Shown in pieces: positions 34,045 to 41,992 of a DNA stretch of 64,000 nucleotides. The translations under genes and the position numbers were made by a program. The stretch is from Leptogranulimonas caecicola. GTDB lineage: Bacteria > Actinomycetota > Coriobacteriia > Coriobacteriales > Atopobiaceae. The notes below the pieces were generated by a model. It ran no database searches, was not told the DNA's origin, and saw only the letters and a list, made by a program, of their open reading frames with translations. The stretch is from the NCBI RefSeq assembly GCF_023168405.1, contig NZ_AP025285.1:310001-374000 (forward strand). Direction: 5' to 3'. Numbering within the stretch: position 1 is the stretch's first letter; each line of letters begins with the position of its first letter.

Positions 34045-34342
34045 ACCACTTTTTATTTAAGTATTACGTCAACCAAGCTCACAGAGTTGGTTTCATATTA
34101 AATTGTACTTAGTAGGCGCGTGCCGGAGGAAATGCACGGAGGAAATGTGCTTAGTAGGCGCGGGCGCTGTCGCTTTTTTGCGTCTTGGCCCCACAGATCA
34201 CATTTCTCATCGAGCCCTGCAAATCCTGGATGTAGTGACTCGATTTTGCCGTCTTCATCTGGGGTTATAGGGCAGCTGATAGCACACCCTCCATCCGGGT
34301 CCCCATGTTCAAATTTGCCTTCCGGATTTAAACGCCCAAAAA

Positions 34343-34368
34343 GAGATGTTGACCTGCGCCAACATCCC
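34343..34368 (-). terminator. Hairpin with conserved loop GCGCAGGT and T tract (element B)
   Basis: On the minus strand GGGATGTTG pairs with CAACATCTC (one G-U) around GCGCAGGT and is followed by five T. It mirrors 19949-19980. Confidence 0.7.
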
Positions 34369-34472
34369 AATCCACTGCATGCTTTTTGTCCTGTTAGCCC
34401 CCTTTTGCTTTTGCAGGAGAGCTGTGAGTGCGATAGCCAGTTAAGAGTGAGACAGCCAGATGACTAGATCGG

Positions 34473-34976
34473 TTACTGCACCCACCGAATGCGGGACTCG
34501 TCAAAGCGCGAGGGCCCGGTGGGTTGGCGCTTGTCGGCAGGATGGCCCACAGCAACAAGCGCGAAGGGGGCCAACGTGTCCGGGCAGCCCAGTACCTGGG
34601 CGACGGCACGGGAGCGCTCCTGATTGGGGGCGACGCCCAGCCACACGCCGCCCAAGCCAAGCTCGCAAGCTTTGACCAGCAGGTTCTCCGTAGCAGCCGA
34701 GAGGTCTACCAGCGCATATTCCGGCGCTCGCAGGTCTTGGGCGCGCAGGCAAGGCACGATGCACACCGGCGCCTTGGCGGCAGGCCCGGCGTAGGGGCTG
34801 GTGCGGCTCAGGCTTTCGCGCATAGCTGCGTTTTGCACTACGTAGAATTCCCAGGGTTGCTGGTTCACTGCAGAAGGCGCGGCCATGGCGGCGGCTAGAA
34901 GCTGGCGAAGCTCCTCTTGAGTCACAGGCTCTGGGGTGAAGGTACGCACGCTTCTGCGTTCCATGATGGGATCCAT
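34473..34976 (-). CDS. Nitroreductase family protein
   Basis: The 167-residue flavoprotein starts MDPIMERRSVRTF, the usual FMN-binding N terminus, followed by LRQLLAAAMAAPSAVNQQPW and, near the end, LGLGGVWLGVAPN. Members reduce nitro or quinone compounds with NAD(P)H; the physiological substrate is not fixed. The ATG at 34976 follows GAAAGGG at seven bases, so the much longer open frame upstream is not used. Confidence 0.88.
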   Translation of the reverse strand: MDPIMERRSVRTFTPEPVTQEELRQLLAAAMAAPSAVNQQPWEFYVVQNAAMRESLSRTSPYAGPAAKAPVCIVPCLRAQDLRAPEYALVDLSAATENLLVKACELGLGGVWLGVAPNQERSRAVAQVLGCPDTLAPFALVAVGHPADKRQPTGPSRFDESRIRWVQ

Positions 34977-35141
34977 AGATGCCCTTTCATAAAAGGTTGA
35001 CGATTTGGCAGACGCTGGATGGGCTTGCTGCTTGGCGGGTAGTGGAAAGAGCGGGCGGGTACAAGCCCTCTTAGTACACATCCCAGGCCCGGAGGCAAGA
35101 GTCAGCCGCTGGGCTTGCCAGTGCAAAAGAGGTTGATACCC

Positions 35142-35618
35142 ATGAAGAAGCTGCCTCCCATCGAGAAGATCTATGAAGCCTGGTCGGCCATCGAGGACGG
35201 CCGCATCACCCTGTTGGACGACGGCACGCAGGCTGTGGTCACTTCTAGCGACGGCGCCAAGAGCTACCGTGTGGTGCGTCAGATCGAGGACGGCAAAATC
35301 ATCTATCGCTCCAACGACAAGGCCACCTATTGGCAGGGTTATCCCGGCTACCCGGTGATTGCCATGCTTATGATGGAAAAGCAGCTGCCTTTGGACCTCA
35401 CGGTGGCCGGTTGGTTTGCCGGCGTCAACTGGCACGAGGTCAACATGGCTCACAAGAGCGACTATGCGGCTGCTTTGCAGGAGGTCATCGAGGAAAAGGG
35501 GCTCAAAAAGGAGCGCGTGACCCATGCCCGCCAAGATGCCGAGAAGGTCATGGATGCCCTCAAGGCCTTGGATGTCCAGGTAGGGCGTCTGTCTACCCGA
35601 GCAAAGAAGTCGGATTAG
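35142..35618 (+). CDS. Conserved protein of unknown function
   Basis: The 158-residue soluble protein has no recognised domain. It has a beta-rich first half (ITLLDDGTQAVVTSSDGAKSYRVV, interpretable as strands), a central aromatic stretch (TYWQGYPGYPVIAMLMM, WFAGVNWHEVN) and a helical Lys/Glu-rich C-terminal third. The ATG follows AGAGG; an in-frame GTG nine codons earlier is weaker. It is flanked by the divergent nitroreductase and an FtsX-type permease, with no clear functional link. Confidence 0.65.
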   Translation: MKKLPPIEKIYEAWSAIEDGRITLLDDGTQAVVTSSDGAKSYRVVRQIEDGKIIYRSNDKATYWQGYPGYPVIAMLMMEKQLPLDLTVAGWFAGVNWHEVNMAHKSDYAAALQEVIEEKGLKKERVTHARQDAEKVMDALKALDVQVGRLSTRAKKSD

Positions 35619-35736
35619 GCCCCTAGGCAGGCGGCCTAGCCTTACAGCTCTGTGAGCCAGATGTAAGGCAGCTCGATGGTACCTGCGTGCCTGTCGGCCC
35701 ACCATGGATGAGGTCTCAGACAGAAAGGCCTCATCC

Positions 35737-37137
35737 ATGTATCTCAAACTCGCGCTGGGCAACGTGCGCCGAAGCCTCAAGGACTACTCGGTGTTCTTTG
35801 CCACCCTGGCCTTCGCGGCCTGCTTGCTGTATTCCTTCTCGGCATCTGGGGATTACTTGGACGCCATGGTGCTGAACCCGGCGCAGCGGGCGGTGATGGG
35901 TTCCCAGTCGCTGGGCAATCTCATGAGCGCCTTCTCGGTGTTCGTGGTCATCGTGTTCGCGTTTCTGGTGAGCTACGGCTTTAGGTTCATCTGCCGACGC
36001 CGCAAAAAGGAGCTCGCCCTCTATGCTCTTCTGGGCATGGAGTCGGCGCATGTGTCGCGCATCCTTATCTACGAAGGAGCTTGCGTGGGAGCGCTCTCGT
36101 TTGTGGTGGGCATTGGCGCGGGCTTGCTGCTTTCCCCGGCCTTCATGGCTCTCGAAGCCGCAGTCTTTGGTGTGGGCTGGGTGCTGGCGCCGGTCTTTTC
36201 TGCCTCGGCCTTCCAGTGGACGCTGGGCTGCTTTGTGGCGCTGATGGCTGTGGCTTGCATGGCTTCGGGGCGCGTGGTGGCCAAGAGCACTCCTGCCGCG
36301 CTTCTGTCTGCCGAGAAAAAACCGGAACAGTTGGCAGGCGCTTCTCGGCCGGCTCTAAGGCGCCTGCAGCTGGCAGCGGGTGTGCTGCTGGTGGCGCTGG
36401 TGTGGGGCTGCGTGCTTATAGAGCCCGGGTTGTTCTTGGGGATGCTTCTGCCCTTTGGCGTAGCGGCGCTCTTTGGCACCTACCTGCTGTTCAGGTCGCT
36501 GGCTCAAGGGGTGCCGGCCTGGCTGCGCCGCCATCAGGCCCGATATCTGGTGGGGTTGCGCCCCTTCACGCTTAGGCAAATGGAGGCCAAGGCGTCCAGC
36601 TCGGCCATGGCGCTGGCCATGGTGTGCGTGCTTTTGGCCTGCGGGCTCTGCATGATGGTGGGAGGCCTGGCCTTTTCCATTGGCATGCGGCTAGATCCTT
36701 CTGCCGCGGCTCACAGTGGAGCGGCTGGTCCCATGATGTGGGCGCCCATCGGTTTTATTGGGCTGTTCTACGGGATCGCCTTTGTGCTCTCGGCCATGGC
36801 GATCTTGGCGTTGCAGCAGCTTTCCCAGGCTGCCGACAGCTTGAGCCGCTACCGCCTCCTCAAAGACCTAGGAGTAGAGTCCAAGATGATCTGTGGGTCG
36901 CTCAAAGCCCAGCTCGCGGTATATTTTGGAATGCCGCTGGCAGCGGCGCTGGTCCACGATATGGTGGGCATGACCCTGGTGGCCCTTTTGGCCGCAGGCG
37001 CAGGCGCCGCGCATTTTTGGCCTATGGTCGCCGTCACAGTCCTGTGCGAGCTGGGGCTCATGGCCGTCTACTATCTGGTAACCTACGGCGAATGCCGCCG
37101 GATCTTGCTGGGTACCAACGCAGAGGAGCGCGCCTAA
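35737..37137 (+). CDS. FtsX-like permease, short orphan relative of BceB
   Basis: This 466-residue membrane protein is related to the permease at 12887: it begins MYLKLALGNVRRSLKDYSVFF and has a matching FRFICRRRKKELALYALLGM segment. Compared with that 721-residue protein it lacks the extracellular domain of more than 200 residues between the central and last helices. No ATPase gene is adjacent; it could use the ATPase at 12133 or one elsewhere. The ATG at 35737 is preceded by GAAAGG; an ATG 11 codons upstream is an alternative. Confidence 0.75.
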   Translation: MYLKLALGNVRRSLKDYSVFFATLAFAACLLYSFSASGDYLDAMVLNPAQRAVMGSQSLGNLMSAFSVFVVIVFAFLVSYGFRFICRRRKKELALYALLGMESAHVSRILIYEGACVGALSFVVGIGAGLLLSPAFMALEAAVFGVGWVLAPVFSASAFQWTLGCFVALMAVACMASGRVVAKSTPAALLSAEKKPEQLAGASRPALRRLQLAAGVLLVALVWGCVLIEPGLFLGMLLPFGVAALFGTYLLFRSLAQGVPAWLRRHQARYLVGLRPFTLRQMEAKASSSAMALAMVCVLLACGLCMMVGGLAFSIGMRLDPSAAAHSGAAGPMMWAPIGFIGLFYGIAFVLSAMAILALQQLSQAADSLSRYRLLKDLGVESKMICGSLKAQLAVYFGMPLAAALVHDMVGMTLVALLAAGAGAAHFWPMVAVTVLCELGLMAVYYLVTYGECRRILLGTNAEERA

Positions 37138-37171
37138 GCCAAGGCTGGCTGTCCGCAGAACAGCGACCCTG

Positions 37172-37191
37172 CGCAGGACTTCAGTCCTGCG
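37172..37191 (+). other. Perfect short hairpin after the orphan permease
   Basis: CGCAGGACT and AGTCCTGCG surround TC. There is no T tract; it may be part of a terminator or a 3' protective structure. Confidence 0.45.
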
Positions 37192-37288
37192 GCTAGATAG
37201 TTCACAGGTTGAAGCAAAGTTGAAATGAGAGACTGCCTTGGTTAGACTCGGTGCTCCCTGCCTTGTGACTGCGTCGAGAGGAGCCTCC

Positions 37289-39208
37289 ATGCCCTGGTAC
37301 GACGAGGCCGTCTTTTATCACATCTACCCGCTGGGCCTGCTAGGTGCGCCCAAGCAAAACGATTATGGCGAGCCGCAGCACCGCCTGGCGCAGCTGGTGC
37401 CCTGGCTCGATCATCTGCAGCGCCTGGGTGTCACCGCCCTCTACATTGGCCCGCTGTTCCAAAGCGTGGGCCATGGCTACGAAACCACCGATTACCGCTG
37501 TGTAGACAGCCGTCTGGGCACCAATGACGACCTGCGCAATCTAGTGTCCGCTGCTCACGATCGCGGCATCCGTGTGGTCTTCGACGGCGTCTTCAACCAC
37601 GTGGGACGCGACTTTTTTGCCTACCAAGATCTGATTAAACGCCGAGAAGAGAGTCCCTACCGCGACTGGTTTGTGAACGTGAACTTTGGCGGCAACAACT
37701 CCTTTGGCGACGGGGTGTCCTACGAGACATGGGGTGGCTACGACCACCTCATCAAGCTCAACCAGCGCAACGGCCAAGTGGTCCAGTACCTCTGCGACGT
37801 CGTGCGCTTTTGGGTGGCAGAGTTCGACGTCGACGGCATTCGCCTGGACGCTGCCGACGTCTTGGACTTCGACTTCATGCATGCTCTGCGCCAGGTGGCC
37901 AACGAGGTGAAGCCCGACTTTTGGCTCATGGGCGAGGTGATCCACGGCGAGTACAGTCGCTGGGTCAACGGCGACACCCTCCATGCGGTCACCAACTACA
38001 GCCTGCACAAAGCCCTCTATAGCGGCCATAACGACCACAACTACTTCGAGATTGCCCACACCGTCAAGCGCAACTACGACATGGGCGGCGACCGCGTGGA
38101 CGGCCTGCGCCTCTACAACTTTGTGGACAACCACGACGTCAACCGCATTTGGACCAAGCTTGCCGACAAGCGCCACTTCTATCCGGTACACGTCCTTGAG
38201 TACACGCTGCCTGGCACGCCTTCCATCTACTACGGCAGCGAGTTTGCCATCGAGGGCGAGCGCACCAACTGGGCCGACGACATGCTGCGTCCCGCTCTTT
38301 CCCTCGCCGACTTCGCCGATTCTCCCTGGCCTGCCTTCTTTGCACGCTTGGGCCGGGTGCGCCATGAGACTCCCGCGCTTTCTTACGGCGAGTACCGCGA
38401 GCTGGCCCTCACCAACCGCCAATACGCCTTCGCGCGCCTGCTGCCTCAGGGATCTGTGATCGTGACGGTGAACAACGACGACAATCCCGCGACTCTTCAG
38501 GTTGACGCGCTGGGAGCCTCTGCCTATGAAGGGGCCCTCACTGGCCGAGTGGCGACGGCCCAAGACGGCCAGGTGGCCCTTCCCACCGACGGCTGCTCCG
38601 GCGACATCTGGCGCCCTGTGGAGGCTGCCAACAACGCTGACGCTGCAGCCGCTCAGGCTCAGGCAGATGCCGATGCCCAAGCTATCGCCATGGCTGCTGC
38701 CGATGCTCAACGCCAGGCAGACGACCAATGGGTCGCCCAAGCTCAAGCCTTCAGCCAGGCCCAGCGTGCCGCCGACGACCAGCGTGCTCAAGATCAGGCT
38801 CAGGCAGAAGCCCTTAAAGCCGCCCGCGAAGCTGCCGAGAAGGCCGCGGCCCAAGAGGCTGCAGCTCAAGCAGAGAAACGGGCGCTCGAAGAGGACTTGC
38901 TGGCCCGGGTGCGCGATGCGGTGGCTGCTGAGGCTGCAGCAGAGGCCACAGCTGAGGAGTCCGCACCTGATGGGTGCGAGACTCCCGGCGGCGCAGCAGC
39001 TCAGGGACAACCGGAGACTCTGCAGCTCACCATGGACTTCTTTCTCGGTAAGGAAAAGCCTTACGAGGAGATGAGCGTGCAGGAGCTGCAGCTCTCGGTG
39101 CTGGCGCAGATGGCCATGCGCGGCGAGGTCACTCCACAGATGCGCAAGGACGTGGCTGAGAACGTTTATCACGACTCGCTGGTGAATTGGGCCAAGAGCT
39201 TTAACTAG
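37289..39208 (+). CDS. GH13 alpha-amylase/cyclomaltodextrinase-like enzyme with coiled-coil tail
   Basis: Residues 1-430 form a GH13 barrel: DEAVFYHIYPLG, VVFDGVFNHVGRDF, nucleophile Asp187 in IRLDAAD, acid/base Glu216 in LMGEVIHG and FVDNHDVNRI. A short beta domain follows. Residues about 450-560 are Ala/Gln/Asp-rich with heptad character (AAAQAQADADAQ, AAREAAEKAAAQ), predicted coiled coil. The last 55 residues form a separate conserved-looking segment (TMDFFLGKEKPYEEMSVQEL onward). There is no signal peptide, so it probably acts on cytoplasmic maltodextrin. ATG at 37289 follows GAGAGGAG. Confidence 0.88.
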   Translation: MPWYDEAVFYHIYPLGLLGAPKQNDYGEPQHRLAQLVPWLDHLQRLGVTALYIGPLFQSVGHGYETTDYRCVDSRLGTNDDLRNLVSAAHDRGIRVVFDGVFNHVGRDFFAYQDLIKRREESPYRDWFVNVNFGGNNSFGDGVSYETWGGYDHLIKLNQRNGQVVQYLCDVVRFWVAEFDVDGIRLDAADVLDFDFMHALRQVANEVKPDFWLMGEVIHGEYSRWVNGDTLHAVTNYSLHKALYSGHNDHNYFEIAHTVKRNYDMGGDRVDGLRLYNFVDNHDVNRIWTKLADKRHFYPVHVLEYTLPGTPSIYYGSEFAIEGERTNWADDMLRPALSLADFADSPWPAFFARLGRVRHETPALSYGEYRELALTNRQYAFARLLPQGSVIVTVNNDDNPATLQVDALGASAYEGALTGRVATAQDGQVALPTDGCSGDIWRPVEAANNADAAAAQAQADADAQAIAMAAADAQRQADDQWVAQAQAFSQAQRAADDQRAQDQAQAEALKAAREAAEKAAAQEAAAQAEKRALEEDLLARVRDAVAAEAAAEATAEESAPDGCETPGGAAAQGQPETLQLTMDFFLGKEKPYEEMSVQELQLSVLAQMAMRGEVTPQMRKDVAENVYHDSLVNWAKSFN

Positions 39209-39254
39209 CGGTGAGCTGGTAGAGGGCGGCGAGATTTTGGAAGGGAGGTGGCCT

Positions 39255-39971
39255 ATGACCATCTATGTGACCGGCGATCTTCATGGTGGGATGGATATCC
39301 AAAAGCTTTACGACTGGGAGGTAGGCCCTACTCTTTCGCGCCGCGACTACCTTATTGTGGCAGGCGATTTTGGCTACCCTTGGGACTTCTCTGAAGAGGA
39401 ATACTACGACCTCCACTGGCTTGAGCAAGGCCCCTTTACCTTGCTGTTTGTGGACGGCAACCATGAGCGCTATGACTGGTGGGCAGGGCGTCCCTACGAG
39501 CAATGGCATGGGGGAGCGGTACAGCGCCTGCGTCCTCATTCGCCCATCAGGCGCCCGTGTCGAGGCCAGGTCTACGATATCGATGGATGCAGGATCTTCA
39601 CTATGGGTGGCGCTACCAGCGTGGATCAAGCATGGCGCACACCTCAAATCAACTGGTGGCCACAGGAGCTCCCCGACGAGCGCCATTTTGAAACCGCCCG
39701 CACGCAGCTGGATGTCTGCGACTGGCAGGTAGACTATGTGATCACCCATACCTGCGCCAACTCACTGCTTCCAAAGGCGCTCTATCCCAATCCTGGGTGG
39801 GAGTATCCCCAGCGAGATCGGCTCACCGACTTCTTGGATGAGCTAGAAGGCAAGCTGGACTATAAGCGCTGGTACTTTGGCCATATGCACTGCGACCGCG
39901 ATTGCGATGAGCGCCACACCCTTCTTTATCACGAGATCGTCCAACTGGGGGATGGCTTAGGTTGGGCCTGA
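39255..39971 (+). CDS. Metallophosphoesterase
   Basis: The 238-residue calcineurin-type phosphoesterase has a VTGDLHG start (metal ligands), VAGDFGYPW, VDGNHERYDWW and later ITHTCAN and YFGHMHCD, the full set of dimetal motifs. The substrate is unknown. The ATG at 39255 is preceded by GGGAGG. It follows the GH13 gene by 46 bases and could be co-transcribed with it. Confidence 0.85.
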   Translation: MTIYVTGDLHGGMDIQKLYDWEVGPTLSRRDYLIVAGDFGYPWDFSEEEYYDLHWLEQGPFTLLFVDGNHERYDWWAGRPYEQWHGGAVQRLRPHSPIRRPCRGQVYDIDGCRIFTMGGATSVDQAWRTPQINWWPQELPDERHFETARTQLDVCDWQVDYVITHTCANSLLPKALYPNPGWEYPQRDRLTDFLDELEGKLDYKRWYFGHMHCDRDCDERHTLLYHEIVQLGDGLGWA

Positions 39972-40021
39972 AAGGCTGGCCGTAACCCATCTGACGCAGG
40001 CCCCTCAAGAGCAAAAGGCCG

Positions 40022-40047
40022 GCAGACCTCTCTTCTGGGGTCTGTCA
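40022..40047. terminator. Probable terminator between convergent genes
   Basis: CAGACC and GGTCTG form a short stem (about 40024-40044) in the 88-base gap between the phosphoesterase and the DUF6320 gene. The T tract is weak on both strands. Confidence 0.4.
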
Positions 40048-40058
40048 GTCCGTCTTCA

Positions 40059-40715
40059 CTAAGCGTTGAACAGCTTGGAGGTGCCCCCAAAGAGCTCCTG
40101 GCGCAGGAACACAAAGACAAAGAGCCCCAGTATCGCCGAGCAAAAGGCGCAAATAAACGCCAAAGGAGGCCAGTGGGAAAAGCCTAGAAGCACCAGCACC
40201 AGAGGGATGAATCCGCAGATGACGTCGCAGATGAGGTACTTGGCAAACTCGGCGGCGAAATGTTGGCGGCGCACCAAAAGCAGCAGAACGTCGAAGGCCA
40301 GGGCAGACAAACAAATGATGGGAATCACCAGCGAGGTGAAGAAGTCTGCCTGGGTGAGCAGATAGCACAGGAGCGACAGGCCAATGAGCAGCAGCAGATA
40401 GCGGGAGGCGCCCCGCACAAAGCCCGGGTTTTGCACGATGAGGTTGCGCACAAAGAGCCCGTTGGCAACCACCACGCCGCTCACCAACAGCGCGATGTTG
40501 GGCGGAATGACCCCCAGCCCGCAGAGCAGCGCCATGGTAAACACTGCTGCTCCGGAGCCAAAAAAGACAAAGGAGATCATGAGCTTCTGGGGCTTCACGA
40601 TGGCGGCATGGGGAAACACTGCGGGGCTGGGCGAGCCGGTGAGCGGCCGTTGGCACAGCGGGCAAGTGTCGAGGTCGCCAGAGAAATCCACCTTGCAATG
40701 GGAGCAATACTTCAT
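40059..40715 (-). CDS. DUF6320-type membrane protein with N-terminal zinc ribbon
   Basis: The 218-residue product starts with a zinc ribbon (CSHCKVDFSGDLDTCPLC) and continues as six predicted membrane helices with short loops. I recognise it as DUF6320-like. It is the last gene of a three-gene minus-strand operon: its ATG overlaps the end of the acyltransferase-like gene by four bases. The co-occurrence with an esterase and a condensation-like protein suggests a role in making or moving an acylated lipid or metabolite, which is inference. Confidence 0.78.
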   Translation of the reverse strand: MKYCSHCKVDFSGDLDTCPLCQRPLTGSPSPAVFPHAAIVKPQKLMISFVFFGSGAAVFTMALLCGLGVIPPNIALLVSGVVVANGLFVRNLIVQNPGFVRGASRYLLLLIGLSLLCYLLTQADFFTSLVIPIICLSALAFDVLLLLVRRQHFAAEFAKYLICDVICGFIPLVLVLLGFSHWPPLAFICAFCSAILGLFVFVFLRQELFGGTSKLFNA

Positions 40716-41992
40716 GCGCGATCCTCCTCAACCGGCTCCTTCGCCTCAGGAAGCGGCGTGGCGCGGCTGTAGTTGATGTAGCCAAAGATCTGGCGGTCCG
40801 AGAAGAACCTCACAAACTCCTGGATGACATCGAGGTTGGTATAGACCGTGCTCAAGCCCAAGGAAAGGTCGTCTCCAAGTGAGCACGCCAGAAGGTTGAG
40901 CCCCTGGGTAGAAGTAAGGATGTTGATGGACTTCACATGGGTCGCCACCTCGGGCTCGAGGGTGATGCGCCCCAAGTTGGAGAGGGTGGCGGTGACCCCG
41001 CGTTCTGCGTCCAGGTTTGCCGCATAGAGCCCCAAGTCTTTGAGAAACACCGGGGCGACGCGCACCAGCGGGTTTTTCTCCAGCTTCACCATGGCGTTCA
41101 TGCGCAGCTTCAGGGCGTCCAGCTGGGTTTGGGCGCTGATCTGCGTTTGGATGAGGCGGGCCAGCGCAAAAGCCTCGGGCAGCTTTTGGCCGGTGTCGAT
41201 GGTGGTGAAGGTCATACCAAAGAAGTTGCGGGTGGTGTGGGAGCCAAAATGGCTGCGTAAATCCACCGGCAAGCCAATGCGTATGGGGCGGCGCCCAACA
41301 TCCCGGCGCTTGAAGGTGGAATGGATGGCCTCTACCAAAGCAGCCATAAGCACTGAGCTCAAACTCACCTGCCACTCATGGGCCAGCGCCAGCACGGCTG
41401 AACAGGGCAGATGATATTCCAAGAAACTGGGGTCGTCGGTCATCTTGGGAGAAGGGATATGGTAGGCCCTGGAAAGCGCGGCCGTTTTGGAGTTTTGCGG
41501 CTCGAAGTTCTTGTCAAAGGCGTCTTCGATGCTCTCGTTATGAGTGGCGTTATAGCTGGTAGCCGGCAGCGCCTCGCCATAAGCCCGCTCCACATACTGG
41601 CGTAGCAGCTCCTTGAAAAACTCCAGGGAGCCGCGGCCGTCTGAGATGATGTGGCTCACTTCAAAGTTGATGCGTTGCTCGTAGTAGCTCACCCTGAAGA
41701 GGGGCGCCCGCCTGCCCGCATGCAAAGGCGAGCAGATGGGCAGGTTCTCAGGGGTCACCACCACAGGCTCGGTCACCTGTTGGAGGTAGTGCCAGAACAG
41801 GCCTGAGCGAAGGTGCACGTTGAAGTGGCAGAACTTCTCGGTAGTGGCATCCAGCGCTTGCTGCAGCAAAGCAGGGTCCACTAATCTGTCCATTTGTGCA
41901 GCATAACGAAACACCGTTTGGGTGCGACGTCCTGCTTGGGCTGCGTAATACTTGCCTATGTTGTCTAGGCGATACCAAGTATCTCGAGCCAC
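40712..41992 (-). CDS. Condensation/alcohol-acetyltransferase-like acyltransferase
   Basis: The 426-residue protein has the fold signature of the CoA-dependent acyltransferase / NRPS condensation superfamily: the active-site motif SHIISDGRGS (HxxxDG type, about residue 133), a C-terminal half with IRIGLPVDLRSHFGSHTTRN and the NFFGMTF segment. It would transfer an acyl group to an alcohol or amine acceptor; the substrate is unknown. It overlaps the esterase gene upstream by 28 bases and the DUF6320 gene downstream by four. Confidence 0.78.
   Translation of the reverse strand: MARDTWYRLDNIGKYYAAQAGRRTQTVFRYAAQMDRLVDPALLQQALDATTEKFCHFNVHLRSGLFWHYLQQVTEPVVVTPENLPICSPLHAGRRAPLFRVSYYEQRINFEVSHIISDGRGSLEFFKELLRQYVERAYGEALPATSYNATHNESIEDAFDKNFEPQNSKTAALSRAYHIPSPKMTDDPSFLEYHLPCSAVLALAHEWQVSLSSVLMAALVEAIHSTFKRRDVGRRPIRIGLPVDLRSHFGSHTTRNFFGMTFTTIDTGQKLPEAFALARLIQTQISAQTQLDALKLRMNAMVKLEKNPLVRVAPVFLKDLGLYAANLDAERGVTATLSNLGRITLEPEVATHVKSINILTSTQGLNLLACSLGDDLSLGLSTVYTNLDVIQEFVRFFSDRQIFGYINYSRATPLPEAKEPVEEDRA

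Larger units (their letters stand above)
33725..34400. repeat. Element B: inverted counterpart of element A downstream of the glycogen cluster
   Basis: Read on the minus strand it follows the same order as element A: GCGCAGGT hairpin with T tract (34368 to 34343), shared segment containing TACATCCAGGATTTGCAG, CTACTAAGTA half-sites, AATAAAAAGTGG, a GCCGATTTTG palindrome (34023-34044), the 20-bp palindrome (34004-34023), the 15-bp inverted repeat (33857-33888), repeated AAGAGTACTT near 33820-33841, and a last hairpin (33751-33782). Similarity is patchy, but many differences are symmetric within palindromes. No convincing gene is present. Confidence 0.8.

Noticed and set aside
19913-34400. Composite transposon around the glycogen cluster
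   Set aside because: The flanking elements are inverted and related, but neither encodes a transposase and no target duplication was seen, so only the repeat structure is reported.
37541-39262. 573-codon open frame on the minus strand
   Set aside because: Antisense shadow of the GH13 enzyme and its repetitive tail; high-GC third positions create such frames throughout the window.
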